Shown piece by piece: positions 1 through 8,934 of a stretch of DNA of 25,006 bases. The notes under the pieces were generated by a model. It was not told the DNA's origin, ran no database searches, and saw nothing but the letters and a program-made list of their open reading frames with translations. The first letter of the stretch is position 1, and each line of letters opens with the position of its first letter. The position numbers were made by a program, and so were the translations under genes. The stretch is from Nitrosomonadaceae bacterium (lineage in GTDB: Bacteria > Pseudomonadota > Gammaproteobacteria > Burkholderiales > Nitrosomonadaceae), in assembly GCA_024644425.1 (NCBI GenBank), contig JAHELA010000002.1, forward strand, positions 7,424-32,429. Direction: 5' to 3'.

Positions 1-49
1 ATTTGCAGTATAACTCGGCTGTAAGAATAAACTAACTTTCTAAATATAA

Positions 50-1306
50 ATGAATCCCACTTCAATTGAATTAATCGGTGCGGTATTATTTGCCATTGCA
101 ATAATTCATACGTTTTCCACAAAATTTTTTGAGCATCTAGCTCATACACGTCCAACTCATGCTGGAATATGGCACTTTTTAGGTGAAGTCGAAGTTGTCT
201 TCGGCTTCTGGGCCATGGTATTAATCGTAGCGTTTCTGATCACAAATGGTAAACAAGCTGCCACGACTTACCTTGAACAGCAAAGCTTTACCGAGCCAAT
301 GTTCGTATTTGCTGTTATGGTAATCGCTGGTAGTCGGCCGATTCTCCAATTTGCAATGCATATAGTAAAAATAATTGCACGTATCGTCCCATGGTCAGAC
401 GGAACAGCTTTTTACTTTATTACATTATCATTTGTACCACTATTAGGCTCCTTCATTACAGAAGCCGCTGCCATGACGTTAGCTGGGCTTATTCTTCTTG
501 ACCGCTATTATTCCAAGGGAATTACAACCCGGCTTAAGTATGTCACGCTCGGTGTTCTTTTAGTCAATATATCTATTGGCGGCACCATGACAACGTTCGC
601 TGCTCCACCAGTATTGATGGTTGCAAGTAAATGGGGATGGGATTTTACATTTATGTTTTCTACGTTTGGTTGGAAAGCCATGTTAGTTGTGTTTTTTAAT
701 GCTTTGGTAGTTACCTTACTCTTTCGACGTGAATTATCACACATGCAATACGAAGAAGAGTCCCAACAAGCAATAGCTCCGCTGCTAGTACTACTTATAC
801 ACCTATTTTTTCTGATTGGTGTAGTGGTATTCGCTCATCATCCAGAGGTCTTCATGGGCTTATTACTCTTCTTTATTGGCTTTGCTCATGCATATGAACG
901 CTATCAAGATCGGTTAATACTACGTGAAGGACTGATGGTTGCTTTCTTCCTCGCCGGACTTGTTGTACTTGGAGGGCAACAAAAATGGTGGCTGCAACCC
1001 ATGTTAGCGGGAATGGACAATACCACTCTTTTTTATGGCGCAACCATACTCACAGCATTTACAGACAATGCAGCACTTACTTATCTTGGCTCCTTGCTGG
1101 AGGGAACAAGTGCAGAGTTCCAATACTCGCTTGTCGCCGGAGCAGTTACAGGTGGTGGCTTGACAGTTATTGCTAATGCTCCAAATCCCGCAGGTTTTGC
1201 AATTCTTAAGAATTCATTTGAAGACGATGCCATCCATCCTTTAGGACTGCTAATAGCCGCGTTACCACCTACATTTATGGCTATTCTGGCGTTTCAGCTA
1301 CTTTAG
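50..1306 (+). CDS. Putative Na+/H+ antiporter (PF07399-like membrane protein)
   Basis: A 418-residue, very hydrophobic inner-membrane protein with roughly ten to twelve membrane segments and no signal peptide. I recognise it as the family annotated as putative Na+/H+ antiporter (Pfam Na_H_antiport_2). Two internal segments resemble each other: GSFITEAAAMTLAG (133-146) followed by GGTMTTFAAPPVLM (177-190), and TAFTDNAALTYLG (335-347) followed by GGLTVIANAPNPAG (369-382). An acidic residue near AAxT followed by a GG..T..A.P/NP loop, present twice, resembles the inverted-repeat design of the ion-transporter superfamily (NhaD, ArsB). Conserved-looking N-terminal sequence begins at residue 5, which supports this ATG, although no clear Shine-Dalgarno sequence precedes it. 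It stands alone and converges on pbpG. The family is fairly secure; transported ions are inferred only from the family name. Confidence 0.8.
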   Translation: MNPTSIELIGAVLFAIAIIHTFSTKFFEHLAHTRPTHAGIWHFLGEVEVVFGFWAMVLIVAFLITNGKQAATTYLEQQSFTEPMFVFAVMVIAGSRPILQFAMHIVKIIARIVPWSDGTAFYFITLSFVPLLGSFITEAAAMTLAGLILLDRYYSKGITTRLKYVTLGVLLVNISIGGTMTTFAAPPVLMVASKWGWDFTFMFSTFGWKAMLVVFFNALVVTLLFRRELSHMQYEEESQQAIAPLLVLLIHLFFLIGVVVFAHHPEVFMGLLLFFIGFAHAYERYQDRLILREGLMVAFFLAGLVVLGGQQKWWLQPMLAGMDNTTLFYGATILTAFTDNAALTYLGSLLEGTSAEFQYSLVAGAVTGGGLTVIANAPNPAGFAILKNSFEDDAIHPLGLLIAALPPTFMAILAFQLL

Positions 1307-1394
1307 TGTCAAAGAAACAGATTTAGAAGAAACAACTGAAAGAGATTACATCATCACATGGAAGAATAGAAGATGGCTTGTAGAGAAGAATTAT

Positions 1395-2228
1395 TCAACC
1401 GCTCTGTGTTCCAGAACGACGGGGCTGCTTCTCCATCCATTTCTTAATACGATTAGCATCACCAATACGAGTATTCTTTCCCCAAGAATCAAGTAAAACA
1501 ATAATGACCGGTTTGCCAGTTACTTGTGCATGCATAACTAAGCAACGTCCTGCAGCCTTTAAAAACCCTGTTTTTGATACGCCAATCTCCCAAGCTCCTC
1601 GGCGCACGAGACTATTAGTATTTTTGTATAGCAGGCTTCGTTTTCTATGTGGGAGTTTAAGTGCATGTACCGCTGTTGTAGTACATTTACGAATAAGTTT
1701 GTAGCTGTGTGCAGCTTCAACCAGTTTTGCTAAATCACGAGCAGTAGAAACATTCCTGCTACTTAGTCCCGTAGACTCAACAAAACGACTATTCCCCATA
1801 CCAAGTTCAAATGCCTTGTTGTTCATTGCTTCAACAAATACTTTTGCGCCGCCTGGATATGTCCGTCCCAATGCTGCAGCCGCACGATTATCAGAAGACA
1901 TTAATGCCAATAACAGCAGCTCTTCACGAGTAAGTCGAGCTCCCACTGATAACCGTGAACGTGTATTCTTGATGCGATCAACATCTGCTGACTTAATAGT
2001 GATCTTTTCATTTAATGGTAGTTTTGCATCAAGCACTACCATAGCCGTCATTAGCTTGGTAATTGAGGCAATTGGCCTAACTTTGTCTGCTTTTTTTCCG
2101 TAAATAACCCGCCCATGCTGCGCATCTAAAACAAACGCAGACTCGGATCTGAGATGCAAACTTGACTGCGCAAAAGCACCACTAGAAAATAGGATCGCTA
2201 TAGATAATGTCAGGATTATTTTTTTCAT
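1395..2228 (-). CDS. pbpG: D-alanyl-D-alanine endopeptidase, PBP7/peptidase S11 family
   Basis: A 277-residue periplasmic low-molecular-weight penicillin-binding protein that would cleave D-Ala-meso-DAP cross-links in peptidoglycan. A cleavable signal peptide ends near residue 20 (hydrophobic core followed by AFA-Q). All three S11 motifs are intact: S55-I-T-K58 with the nucleophilic serine, S112-D-N114, and K219-T-G221. The length is that of PBP7-type endopeptidases without the extra C-terminal domain and membrane anchor of PBP5/6 carboxypeptidases, so an endopeptidase role is the better guess, but a carboxypeptidase cannot be excluded. A good ribosome-binding site (GGAGAAAG) precedes the ATG. 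It is separated by 183 bp from the ABC transporter gene upstream and so probably has its own promoter; that gap contains an 11-bp tandem repeat. Confidence 0.9.
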   Translation of the reverse strand: MKKIILTLSIAILFSSGAFAQSSLHLRSESAFVLDAQHGRVIYGKKADKVRPIASITKLMTAMVVLDAKLPLNEKITIKSADVDRIKNTRSRLSVGARLTREELLLLALMSSDNRAAAALGRTYPGGAKVFVEAMNNKAFELGMGNSRFVESTGLSSRNVSTARDLAKLVEAAHSYKLIRKCTTTAVHALKLPHRKRSLLYKNTNSLVRRGAWEIGVSKTGFLKAAGRCLVMHAQVTGKPVIIVLLDSWGKNTRIGDANRIKKWMEKQPRRSGTQSG

Positions 2229-2264
2229 TTTTCTTTCTCCGACCGAAAATATAGGTTACTTTCG

Positions 2265-2286
2265 GACTGGATAACGACTGGATAAC
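2265..2286. repeat. Perfect 11-bp tandem duplication upstream of pbpG
   Basis: GACTGGATAAC occurs twice head to tail (2265-2275 and 2276-2286), 37 to 58 bp upstream of the pbpG start codon. One helical turn of spacing would put both copies on the same face of the DNA, as for a regulator bound to direct repeats. No known site was recognised, and a chance duplication is possible. Confidence 0.6.
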
Positions 2287-2304
2287 TGATCACTGCTAGT
2301 TTAA

Positions 2305-2333
2305 TGGCTATCTAAATGACTATCGGATAGCCA
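2305..2333 (-). terminator. Possible hairpin terminator after the Atm1-type ABC gene
   Basis: An 8-bp inverted repeat, TGGCTATC (2305-2312) and GATAGCCA (2326-2333), with a 13-nt loop, lies about 80 bp past the stop of the leftward ABC transporter gene. In that direction it is followed only by TTAAACT, not a proper uridine run, so intrinsic termination would be weak. Confidence 0.3.
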
Positions 2334-2411
2334 AAATAGAACTTTATACCAATTCCCAAGAAAAAGCTATATGGTCTTATCCCAACAAATCAATTAGTTA
2401 TTGATCTCGCC

Positions 2412-4238
2412 TTATTTAAGATCTGAATTATCTTCCATATCATCAACAAATTGCAGTTTCGACTGCTCTTCCTGTTGTTGAAGTTCCCACATATGGGCAT
2501 AAAAACCTCTAGCTATTAAAAGTTGCTGGTGGGTACCACGTTCGATGATACTACCCTTATCTAATACCAAAATTTGGTTTGCATCAGAGATGGTAGAGAG
2601 TCGATGAGCGATCGTAAGCGTAGTACGATTTGAAGCAATACGCTTTAACTCTTCCTGTATGGCTTTTTCTGATTTTGAATCTAACGCTGAGGTAGCTTCA
2701 TCAAAAATAAGAATTTCTGGCTTCTTCAAGATCGCACGTGCAATTGCAACACGTTGCTTCTCTCCTCCAGAAAGTTTAAGCCCCCTCTCTCCCACTGTGG
2801 TCTCATACTTATCTGGTAGATTTTCGATAAATTCGTGAATGTGTGCTGACTTAGCCGCTTCGAAAACCTCCTCACAACTTGCATTGGGAGACCCATAAGC
2901 GATGTTGTAATAAATACTATCATTAAACAAAACTGTATCTTGGGGAACAATACCTATAGTTGCACGTAAACTTTGCTGAGTTAAATCGCGAATATCCTGA
3001 TTATTAACTAAAATGCGGCCGCTGCTTATATCATAAAAACGAAATAATAATCGGGAAATTGTGGATTTTCCCGATCCACTATGCCCAACCACGGCTATAT
3101 TGTGACCAGCAGGAATTTCGAAACTCAAATCGAATAAAATCTGACGATTGGCTTCATAGCTAAAATTTACCTCTTCAAAGCGAACTGTAGCATCCCCAGG
3201 AATAAGATTAATTGCATTGGGCTTATCTTTTATTTCCTCACTTTCATTCAACAATGCAAACATTTTCTCCATATCTGCTAACGAATGTTTGATTTCACGA
3301 TAAACGAACCCAAGAAAATGTAATGGCATGTAAAGCTGCAACATAAAAGCATTGACTAACACTAGATCTCCCAACGTCATGGATCCCTTGATCACGCCAT
3401 CAGCCGCCAATAACATTAATAAAGTCATTCCTAGTGCTATAACTGCACTTTGGCTTGCATTGAGTGCTGAAAGTGAAGTCTGGTTACGTACTGCCGCAAT
3501 CTCCCATTCTTGCATATGCTCATCGTAACGTTTTGCTTCCCACGATTCGTTGCCAAAATATTTTACTGTCTCATAATTTAGAAGACTGTCTATAGCGCGA
3601 GTATTCGCTTTTGAATCCATATCGTTCATGGTGCGACGAAAAATCATTCGCCACTCAGTGATGATGAGCGTAAGAGCAATATAAGCAATTAAGGTTGTAA
3701 ATATGATTACTGAAAACCAGATATCGTACTTAGACAGAAGAATTACCGCCACTAAGACAATTTCTAATAGTGTTGGTAAGATATTGAACAACATAAAATT
3801 GAGCAGAAATGAAATACCACGTGCGCCACGCTCAATATCACGTGATACACCACCAGTTTGTCGCTCCAAGTGAAAGCGTAGCGATAACGCATGTAGGTGT
3901 TCGAATACCCTAATTGAAACCCGCCGAATAGCTCGTTGTGTTACCTTTGCAAATATGGCATCACGTATTTCACCAAATAATGTACTACACAAACGCAGTA
4001 CACCATATCCAATGACCAACAGCACAGGCAACACCAATACGTCTCTTGGTTGATCAAGAGCATCTACGATTTCCTTCAGCACCAGTGGGACTGCTACACT
4101 AGCAAGTTTAGCCATCACTAATAGCATCAATGCTAGTGCTACTCTACCTTTATATTCCCATAAATAAGGTAATAAAGTACAAATGGTTTTCCAATCGTTG
4201 CGATTGACTGGTGGTTTTTCTAAACGGGTGGCGCGCAT
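2412..4238 (-). CDS. Atm1/HMT1-type ABC half-transporter (permease-ATPase fusion)
   Basis: A 608-residue inner-membrane half-transporter that should work as a homodimer. The membrane domain (about residues 30-325) carries NYETVKYFGNE at 221-231, a hallmark of the Atm1/ABCB7/HMT1 subfamily. The ATPase domain is complete: Walker A G385-T393 (GHSGSGKST), Q-loop Q433, signature LSGGE 489-493, Walker B ending D513-E514, and H-loop H545. Known relatives export glutathione-linked compounds: a sulfur or Fe-S precursor in mitochondrial Atm1, and metal-glutathione complexes in bacterial Atm1 proteins. That role is inferred here from the family. The gene appears monocistronic, with GGAAG as a plausible ribosome-binding site and 70 bp to the efflux operon upstream; partial read-through from that operon is possible. 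MsbA is a less likely alternative because of the Atm1 motif. Confidence 0.88.
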   Translation of the reverse strand: MRATRLEKPPVNRNDWKTICTLLPYLWEYKGRVALALMLLVMAKLASVAVPLVLKEIVDALDQPRDVLVLPVLLVIGYGVLRLCSTLFGEIRDAIFAKVTQRAIRRVSIRVFEHLHALSLRFHLERQTGGVSRDIERGARGISFLLNFMLFNILPTLLEIVLVAVILLSKYDIWFSVIIFTTLIAYIALTLIITEWRMIFRRTMNDMDSKANTRAIDSLLNYETVKYFGNESWEAKRYDEHMQEWEIAAVRNQTSLSALNASQSAVIALGMTLLMLLAADGVIKGSMTLGDLVLVNAFMLQLYMPLHFLGFVYREIKHSLADMEKMFALLNESEEIKDKPNAINLIPGDATVRFEEVNFSYEANRQILFDLSFEIPAGHNIAVVGHSGSGKSTISRLLFRFYDISSGRILVNNQDIRDLTQQSLRATIGIVPQDTVLFNDSIYYNIAYGSPNASCEEVFEAAKSAHIHEFIENLPDKYETTVGERGLKLSGGEKQRVAIARAILKKPEILIFDEATSALDSKSEKAIQEELKRIASNRTTLTIAHRLSTISDANQILVLDKGSIIERGTHQQLLIARGFYAHMWELQQQEEQSKLQFVDDMEDNSDLK

Positions 4239-4269
4239 TGATTAACTTCCGGAAAAATCATAGCGTGAA

Positions 4270-4308
4270 CTGAGTTTAACCTGATATTTTAGTATGAAAA
4301 AAACTCAG
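4270..4308. other. Inverted repeat directly after the outer-membrane factor gene
   Basis: CTGAGTTT (4270-4277) and AAACTCAG (4301-4308) form an 8-bp stem that begins immediately after the efflux operon's last stop codon. The 23-nt loop contains an A/T run, but no T-run follows the stem in the direction of transcription. It could stabilise the mRNA 3' end or help termination. Confidence 0.3.
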
Positions 4309-5778
4309 CTATTTATTAAGAAACTTTAGAAACCCTAATGGTGTACGCCTTAAAGATTCAGCTTCCCAACCGCCGCCAAGTGCCTTAAATAAATCAACAG
4401 TTGCTATCAACCTATTCTGACGACTCTGGATAACTGCTAATGCTACATCGTTATGCGCTCTTTGCGAAACCAGTAAGTCAAAATACCCTGAAAAACCTGA
4501 TTTATAACGATTCTCCGCAATTTGTAATGCTTTTCTAGCCGAATCCTTGCTTGCCTGCAAAGCAGTCTCCTTTTCTGAACTTTGACGCACGGCAACTAGG
4601 GCATCATTCACTTCTCTGAATGCCGTTCGTATTGAGTTCTCATATGAGGCTAAAGCTTGCTTTTGTTGTGCACTAGCTTGATCCAGCCGCGCAAGCAGCC
4701 TGCCGGCATCAAAAATGGGCAGATTCAGGTGTACGCCAGCTGTCCATATATTTGCAGCCGATTTAACTAAATTACCTAATGTTATACTTTCCCTACCAAA
4801 ACTAGATGTAAGCATGATACTAGGAAAAAGCGCTGCTTTAGCAACACCAATGTTCGAGGTTGCGGCAATCACTTGTTCTTCAGCTTGACGCACATCAGGT
4901 CGAGCTTCCAGCAGACTAGAAGGTAAGCCCGCTGGCGGCGAAGGTGGTATTGGCAAAGTTTCGATGTCGCCCTCTTCCAGTTTTAGATCAAGTAAACCAG
5001 TCAGTACAGCTAACTGGTGTTCACTAATGGCGCGCTGACGCGTTAGCTCGGTAATTTCTGCCACCTTGTTAGAGTGGATCGTTTCAGCTTGGTAAACATC
5101 CAACGCTGAATTAAAGCCTGATGCTAAACGTTGCTTGGTGATTCTCAAACTTTCTTCAAGGTCATGCAAGATATCGCGGGACACGGAAAGTTGCGCATCG
5201 AGGCTGCGTAACAGCAAATAATTAGTAGTAACTAGACCAGAAAGTGATAGATAAACAGTATCTCTAGCATAGTGTGTTGCTAGCGCCTGTGCAGTTGCTG
5301 CCTCTTTAGCACGACGCACTTTCCCCCAAAAATCTAGCTCGTATGCAAAACTAAGGGAGATCCTATAAATCTGACGTACAGCATTAAGTCCCGGGAAAAC
5401 AGGAATAACGCTTACTTCTGAGATACGGGACCGTGTCGCATTTGATTTGAAGTCAATAGTTGGAAACAATGCGGCTCCCACCTCTTGTAAATAAGCATCT
5501 GCCTCTTCTACTCGTGCCACAGCCAACTTGATATCCGTATTATTTTCTAGTGCTTTAGCTACCAGATTATTTAGTACGGGGTCTTGATAAAGTTCCCACC
5601 AGGTACTTGAAATGGAAGTTGCCATCTCATCTTGAGTATCTGAAGTATTACTGTCAAAAGCGAATTCTGATGGAACAACACTACTACTATCAGGGCGCTT
5701 ATAATCAGGGCCAATCATGCATCCCTGAAAAACGATAACTACTATCAATAGATATAATTGTCTTAGCCTTGATCTCAT
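4309..5778 (-). CDS. oprM: Outer-membrane efflux lipoprotein, OprM/NodT family
   Basis: A 489-residue outer-membrane factor, the exit duct of the RND efflux system encoded upstream. The N-terminus is a lipoprotein signal with lipobox FQGC; Cys20 would be lipidated. It is followed by the family start MIGPDYKRP. Two TolC-type halves follow, rich in long heptad-like alpha-helices (for example AKALENNTDIKLAVARVEEA, and later the stretch around AFREVNDALVAVRQSSEKET). Proteins of this type form trimers with a beta-barrel in the outer membrane and a periplasmic helical tunnel. The ATG overlaps the stop codon of the pump gene (ATGA at 5775-5778), so translation is probably coupled. It is the last gene of the operon; the stop is TAG. 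Family assignment is firm. Confidence 0.93.
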   Translation of the reverse strand: MRSRLRQLYLLIVVIVFQGCMIGPDYKRPDSSSVVPSEFAFDSNTSDTQDEMATSISSTWWELYQDPVLNNLVAKALENNTDIKLAVARVEEADAYLQEVGAALFPTIDFKSNATRSRISEVSVIPVFPGLNAVRQIYRISLSFAYELDFWGKVRRAKEAATAQALATHYARDTVYLSLSGLVTTNYLLLRSLDAQLSVSRDILHDLEESLRITKQRLASGFNSALDVYQAETIHSNKVAEITELTRQRAISEHQLAVLTGLLDLKLEEGDIETLPIPPSPPAGLPSSLLEARPDVRQAEEQVIAATSNIGVAKAALFPSIMLTSSFGRESITLGNLVKSAANIWTAGVHLNLPIFDAGRLLARLDQASAQQKQALASYENSIRTAFREVNDALVAVRQSSEKETALQASKDSARKALQIAENRYKSGFSGYFDLLVSQRAHNDVALAVIQSRQNRLIATVDLFKALGGGWEAESLRRTPLGFLKFLNK

Positions 5779-8700
5779 TCTTCTCTCTTGGCTACATGAT
5801 CAGTAGGCTTCTCTGCGTGTTTACGGGTAAGCCAAACAAAAAATAATGGAATAAATATAGTGGCAATGAAGGTCGCAAATATCATGCCGCCAAATACCCC
5901 TGTGCCCATTGACTGGCGTGCAGCTGACCCGGCACCAGTAGCAATTACAAGTGGCACAATTCCCAATACAAAAGTCATTGAGGTCATGACAATTGGACGG
6001 AAACGCAAACGTGCAGCCTCAATTGCTGCTTGTGCAACTGGCATACCTTCTTTCATTTTCTGACTCGCAAATTCCACTATTAGAATGGCGTTTTTTGCAG
6101 CCAGTCCTATCAAAGCAATCAAACCTACTTGGAAATATACATCATTAGGCATGCCACGAAATAACACGGCAAATAACGCCCCAGTTAGTGCAAAGGGAAC
6201 AGCCATAATCACTGCTAGTGGCAGCGTCCAAGTTTCAAACTGTGCAGCTAAAATCAGAAAAACCATGATGATGGCAAAGCTAAAAGCAAAAATCGCTGCT
6301 GAACCGGTACGTTTTTCTTGATAGGCTTGTCCTGTCCAGGAAATGTGGTAATTATCTGGCAAGTTTTTTGCTGCAACTTCTTCCACTAGTTTGATAGCAT
6401 CGCCCGAGCTAACACCTGGCGCTCCACTCCCAAGTATTCTTGCGGAAAGTAAGCCATTGTATCGTTCTAATTGTTCTGCACCGACTAAATCACGTACCTT
6501 GCTTAAAGCAGATAAAGGAACCATTCCACCAGATTGTGAACGCACATACACTCTGCCAAGATCCTCTGGATTCATACGATATTGCGGTTCTGCCTGCATT
6601 TGTACACGGTAAGTACGTCCAGATCGATTGAAATCATTGACATAGAAAGAGCCCATTGTGCTTTGTAAGGTGGCATATATATCGGTGATCGGAACACCTT
6701 GAGAAATTGCCTTAGCTTCATCTACCTCAACGAAGAACTGTGGTACCGTAGGTCGAAAAAAAGTATTGATGCTAGATAAACGCGACTCCTGATTCAGTGC
6801 CTCAATGAAGTTATTGACTACGCCGGATAAGCGTAATGGATCCGGATTACCATGACTTTGCACATAAACTTCAAACCCCCCTGCATTGCCTAAGCCACGA
6901 ATTGCTGGTGGATTAAATGCCATTGCCAAACCATCAGGCTGCATCATGCCGATGCCAGTTATTTTCTTAACAATATCTTCTGCAGTAGCTGTGCGCTCGG
7001 ACCAATCTTTGAATGCAACAAACATAGTTGCCGAGCTTGTTTTATTACCACCACCAATAAGATCAAAACCATTGACAACAAACTGATGTGAAACTGCTGG
7101 ATCTTGTGCGATAGCAGCGCGTACTGCCTCAGCAGTTTTAGTTGTTCGTGCAAGGGTAGCCCCATCAGGTAAGATTGTTGCAGTTACCACATAGCCCTGG
7201 TCTTCAGGTGGCACAAAACTACCAGGAACTATTTTAAGCAAATAAGTTGCAATAGTGATGAAGCCTATGAATGCGAATGCACCAATAATTTTGTGTCGTA
7301 TTGTTAGGTCAACGGTACGGGTATAAAAATTAGTTAAATTAATAAATCCACGATTAAACATCTTAAAGAACACAGCTTCACCATGAGTTTTTTTAAGAAG
7401 GATGGCGCACAAAGCAGGAGTTAGGGTAAGGGCTACCAAACCGGAAATTATCACGGCGACGGCCACAGTTACGGCAAACTGGCGATATAATTCACCTGCT
7501 ATACCTCCTAGAAAAGCTACCGGTATAAACACTGCACACAATACCAGCACAATTGCAACCACCGCACGCGAAACTTGCTTCATGGATTTGATGGCTGCAT
7601 TTATTGGTGATAACTTTTCCTCTTCCATCAAACGCTCAATATTTTCCAAAACTATAATCGCGTCATCCACCACAGTTCCAATGGACAACACCATAGCAAA
7701 AAGCGTCAGTGTATTAATTGAAAAGCCAAATAACCACAAACCGGCAAAGGTACCAACCAAGGAGATAGGAACTGCGATCATTGGAATCAGTGTGGCGCGC
7801 CAGCTTTGCAGGAAAAGGTATACAACTAATAAAATCAGCACCATTGCCTCACCAAGAGTTTTGATTACCTCCCAAATTGATGCCTTAACAAATTTGCTGG
7901 TATCGTAAGGCACTACATAGTCCATTCCTTCGGGGAAACGTAGACTTAACTCGTCCATTTTTTTCTTAATAGCATCCGCTGTTTCAAGAGCGTTGGCACC
8001 GGATTGTAAGAAAATTGGAATACCTGTACCTGGTTGTCCGTTCAAAGTAGTGCGCACGTCATAACTTTGTGAACCCAATTCGATACGAGCGACATCCTTG
8101 AGATAGAGGACACCACGCGAACCGCTGCCACGTATGACTATGTTGCCGAACTGCTCCGGTTCCAACAACCTACCTTTGGCTATGACGGTATAAGCTAGTT
8201 GTTGATCAGCGGGCGCAGGTTCCTGTCCTATCCTACCGGAGGCATACTGCGCATTTTGTGCCCGAATGGCAGAAGCAATTTCCGATGTTGTTACCCCTAG
8301 TTGGGCCATACGATCAGGGCGCAGCCATATTCGCATGGAATAATCCTGGCCACCAAAGACTCTTGCATCGCCTACGCCTTTAATACGTTTTATTTCATCC
8401 AGGACGTTAAGCGTTGCGTAATTGCTTAAATATAAAGTGTCATGCCTTTTCTCTTTAGAAATTAGCATAATAACTATTAAAATATCATTAGAGCGTTTTT
8501 GTATTGTCAAGCCAATACGCCTTACATCATCAGGCAAACGTGATTGAGCGATATTCACACGATTACGTACGTTAAAAGTTGCTCGATCAACATCTGTACC
8601 AATCTCAAACGTTGCGGTAATCGTCAGAGTACCGCTGGAATCAGCGCTCGAACTAAAATATAGTAAATTTTCTATGCCACTTAACTGCTCTTCAATGGGT

Positions 8701-8888
8701 GCTGCAACAGTTTTAGCTATGGTTTCGGCGCTTGCGCCAGGGTAGGTCGCAGTCACTAGTACAGTTGGCGGTGCAATCTGTGGATACTGCGCAATGGGAA
8801 GCTGTAACGCAGAAGTTAGCCCTGCCAAAACGATGATAATGGATAGTACCGATGCAAAAATCGGTCTTGTGATGAAAAATGTCGTCAT
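5775..8888 (-). CDS. acrB: RND multidrug efflux pump, AcrB/MexB (HAE1) family
   Basis: A 1037-residue proton-driven inner-membrane pump that captures substrates from the periplasm and passes them to the outer-membrane duct. It has the normal family length, the N-terminal signature FFITRPIFASVLSI, twelve expected membrane segments and two large periplasmic loops. The proton-relay residues are present: D408-D409 (in IGTVVDDA), K932 (in GLAAKNAI) and R964 (in RFRPIVMTS), matching D407/D408, K940 and R971 of E. coli AcrB. Such residues, with the F-rich HAE1-type sequence, point to a drug or hydrophobic-compound pump rather than a metal pump. It lies 46 bp downstream of the adaptor and overlaps the duct gene by 4 bp. 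The actual substrate cannot be read from sequence. Confidence 0.95.
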   Translation of the reverse strand: MTTFFITRPIFASVLSIIIVLAGLTSALQLPIAQYPQIAPPTVLVTATYPGASAETIAKTVAAPIEEQLSGIENLLYFSSSADSSGTLTITATFEIGTDVDRATFNVRNRVNIAQSRLPDDVRRIGLTIQKRSNDILIVIMLISKEKRHDTLYLSNYATLNVLDEIKRIKGVGDARVFGGQDYSMRIWLRPDRMAQLGVTTSEIASAIRAQNAQYASGRIGQEPAPADQQLAYTVIAKGRLLEPEQFGNIVIRGSGSRGVLYLKDVARIELGSQSYDVRTTLNGQPGTGIPIFLQSGANALETADAIKKKMDELSLRFPEGMDYVVPYDTSKFVKASIWEVIKTLGEAMVLILLVVYLFLQSWRATLIPMIAVPISLVGTFAGLWLFGFSINTLTLFAMVLSIGTVVDDAIIVLENIERLMEEEKLSPINAAIKSMKQVSRAVVAIVLVLCAVFIPVAFLGGIAGELYRQFAVTVAVAVIISGLVALTLTPALCAILLKKTHGEAVFFKMFNRGFINLTNFYTRTVDLTIRHKIIGAFAFIGFITIATYLLKIVPGSFVPPEDQGYVVTATILPDGATLARTTKTAEAVRAAIAQDPAVSHQFVVNGFDLIGGGNKTSSATMFVAFKDWSERTATAEDIVKKITGIGMMQPDGLAMAFNPPAIRGLGNAGGFEVYVQSHGNPDPLRLSGVVNNFIEALNQESRLSSINTFFRPTVPQFFVEVDEAKAISQGVPITDIYATLQSTMGSFYVNDFNRSGRTYRVQMQAEPQYRMNPEDLGRVYVRSQSGGMVPLSALSKVRDLVGAEQLERYNGLLSARILGSGAPGVSSGDAIKLVEEVAAKNLPDNYHISWTGQAYQEKRTGSAAIFAFSFAIIMVFLILAAQFETWTLPLAVIMAVPFALTGALFAVLFRGMPNDVYFQVGLIALIGLAAKNAILIVEFASQKMKEGMPVAQAAIEAARLRFRPIVMTSMTFVLGIVPLVIATGAGSAARQSMGTGVFGGMIFATFIATIFIPLFFVWLTRKHAEKPTDHVAKREE

Positions 8889-8934
8889 GATAATCTAGTT
8901 ACATCTGCTCGCCAGGGTTAATTTACTCGGGTAG

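Noticed and set aside
1816..2103. 95-codon open frame on the plus strand
   Set aside because: It is antisense to pbpG, whose three catalytic motifs are intact across the same bases.
7402..7908. 168-codon open frame on the plus strand
   Set aside because: It lies wholly antisense to the intact RND pump gene, is rich in T, I, A and K without domain character, and has no ribosome-binding site.
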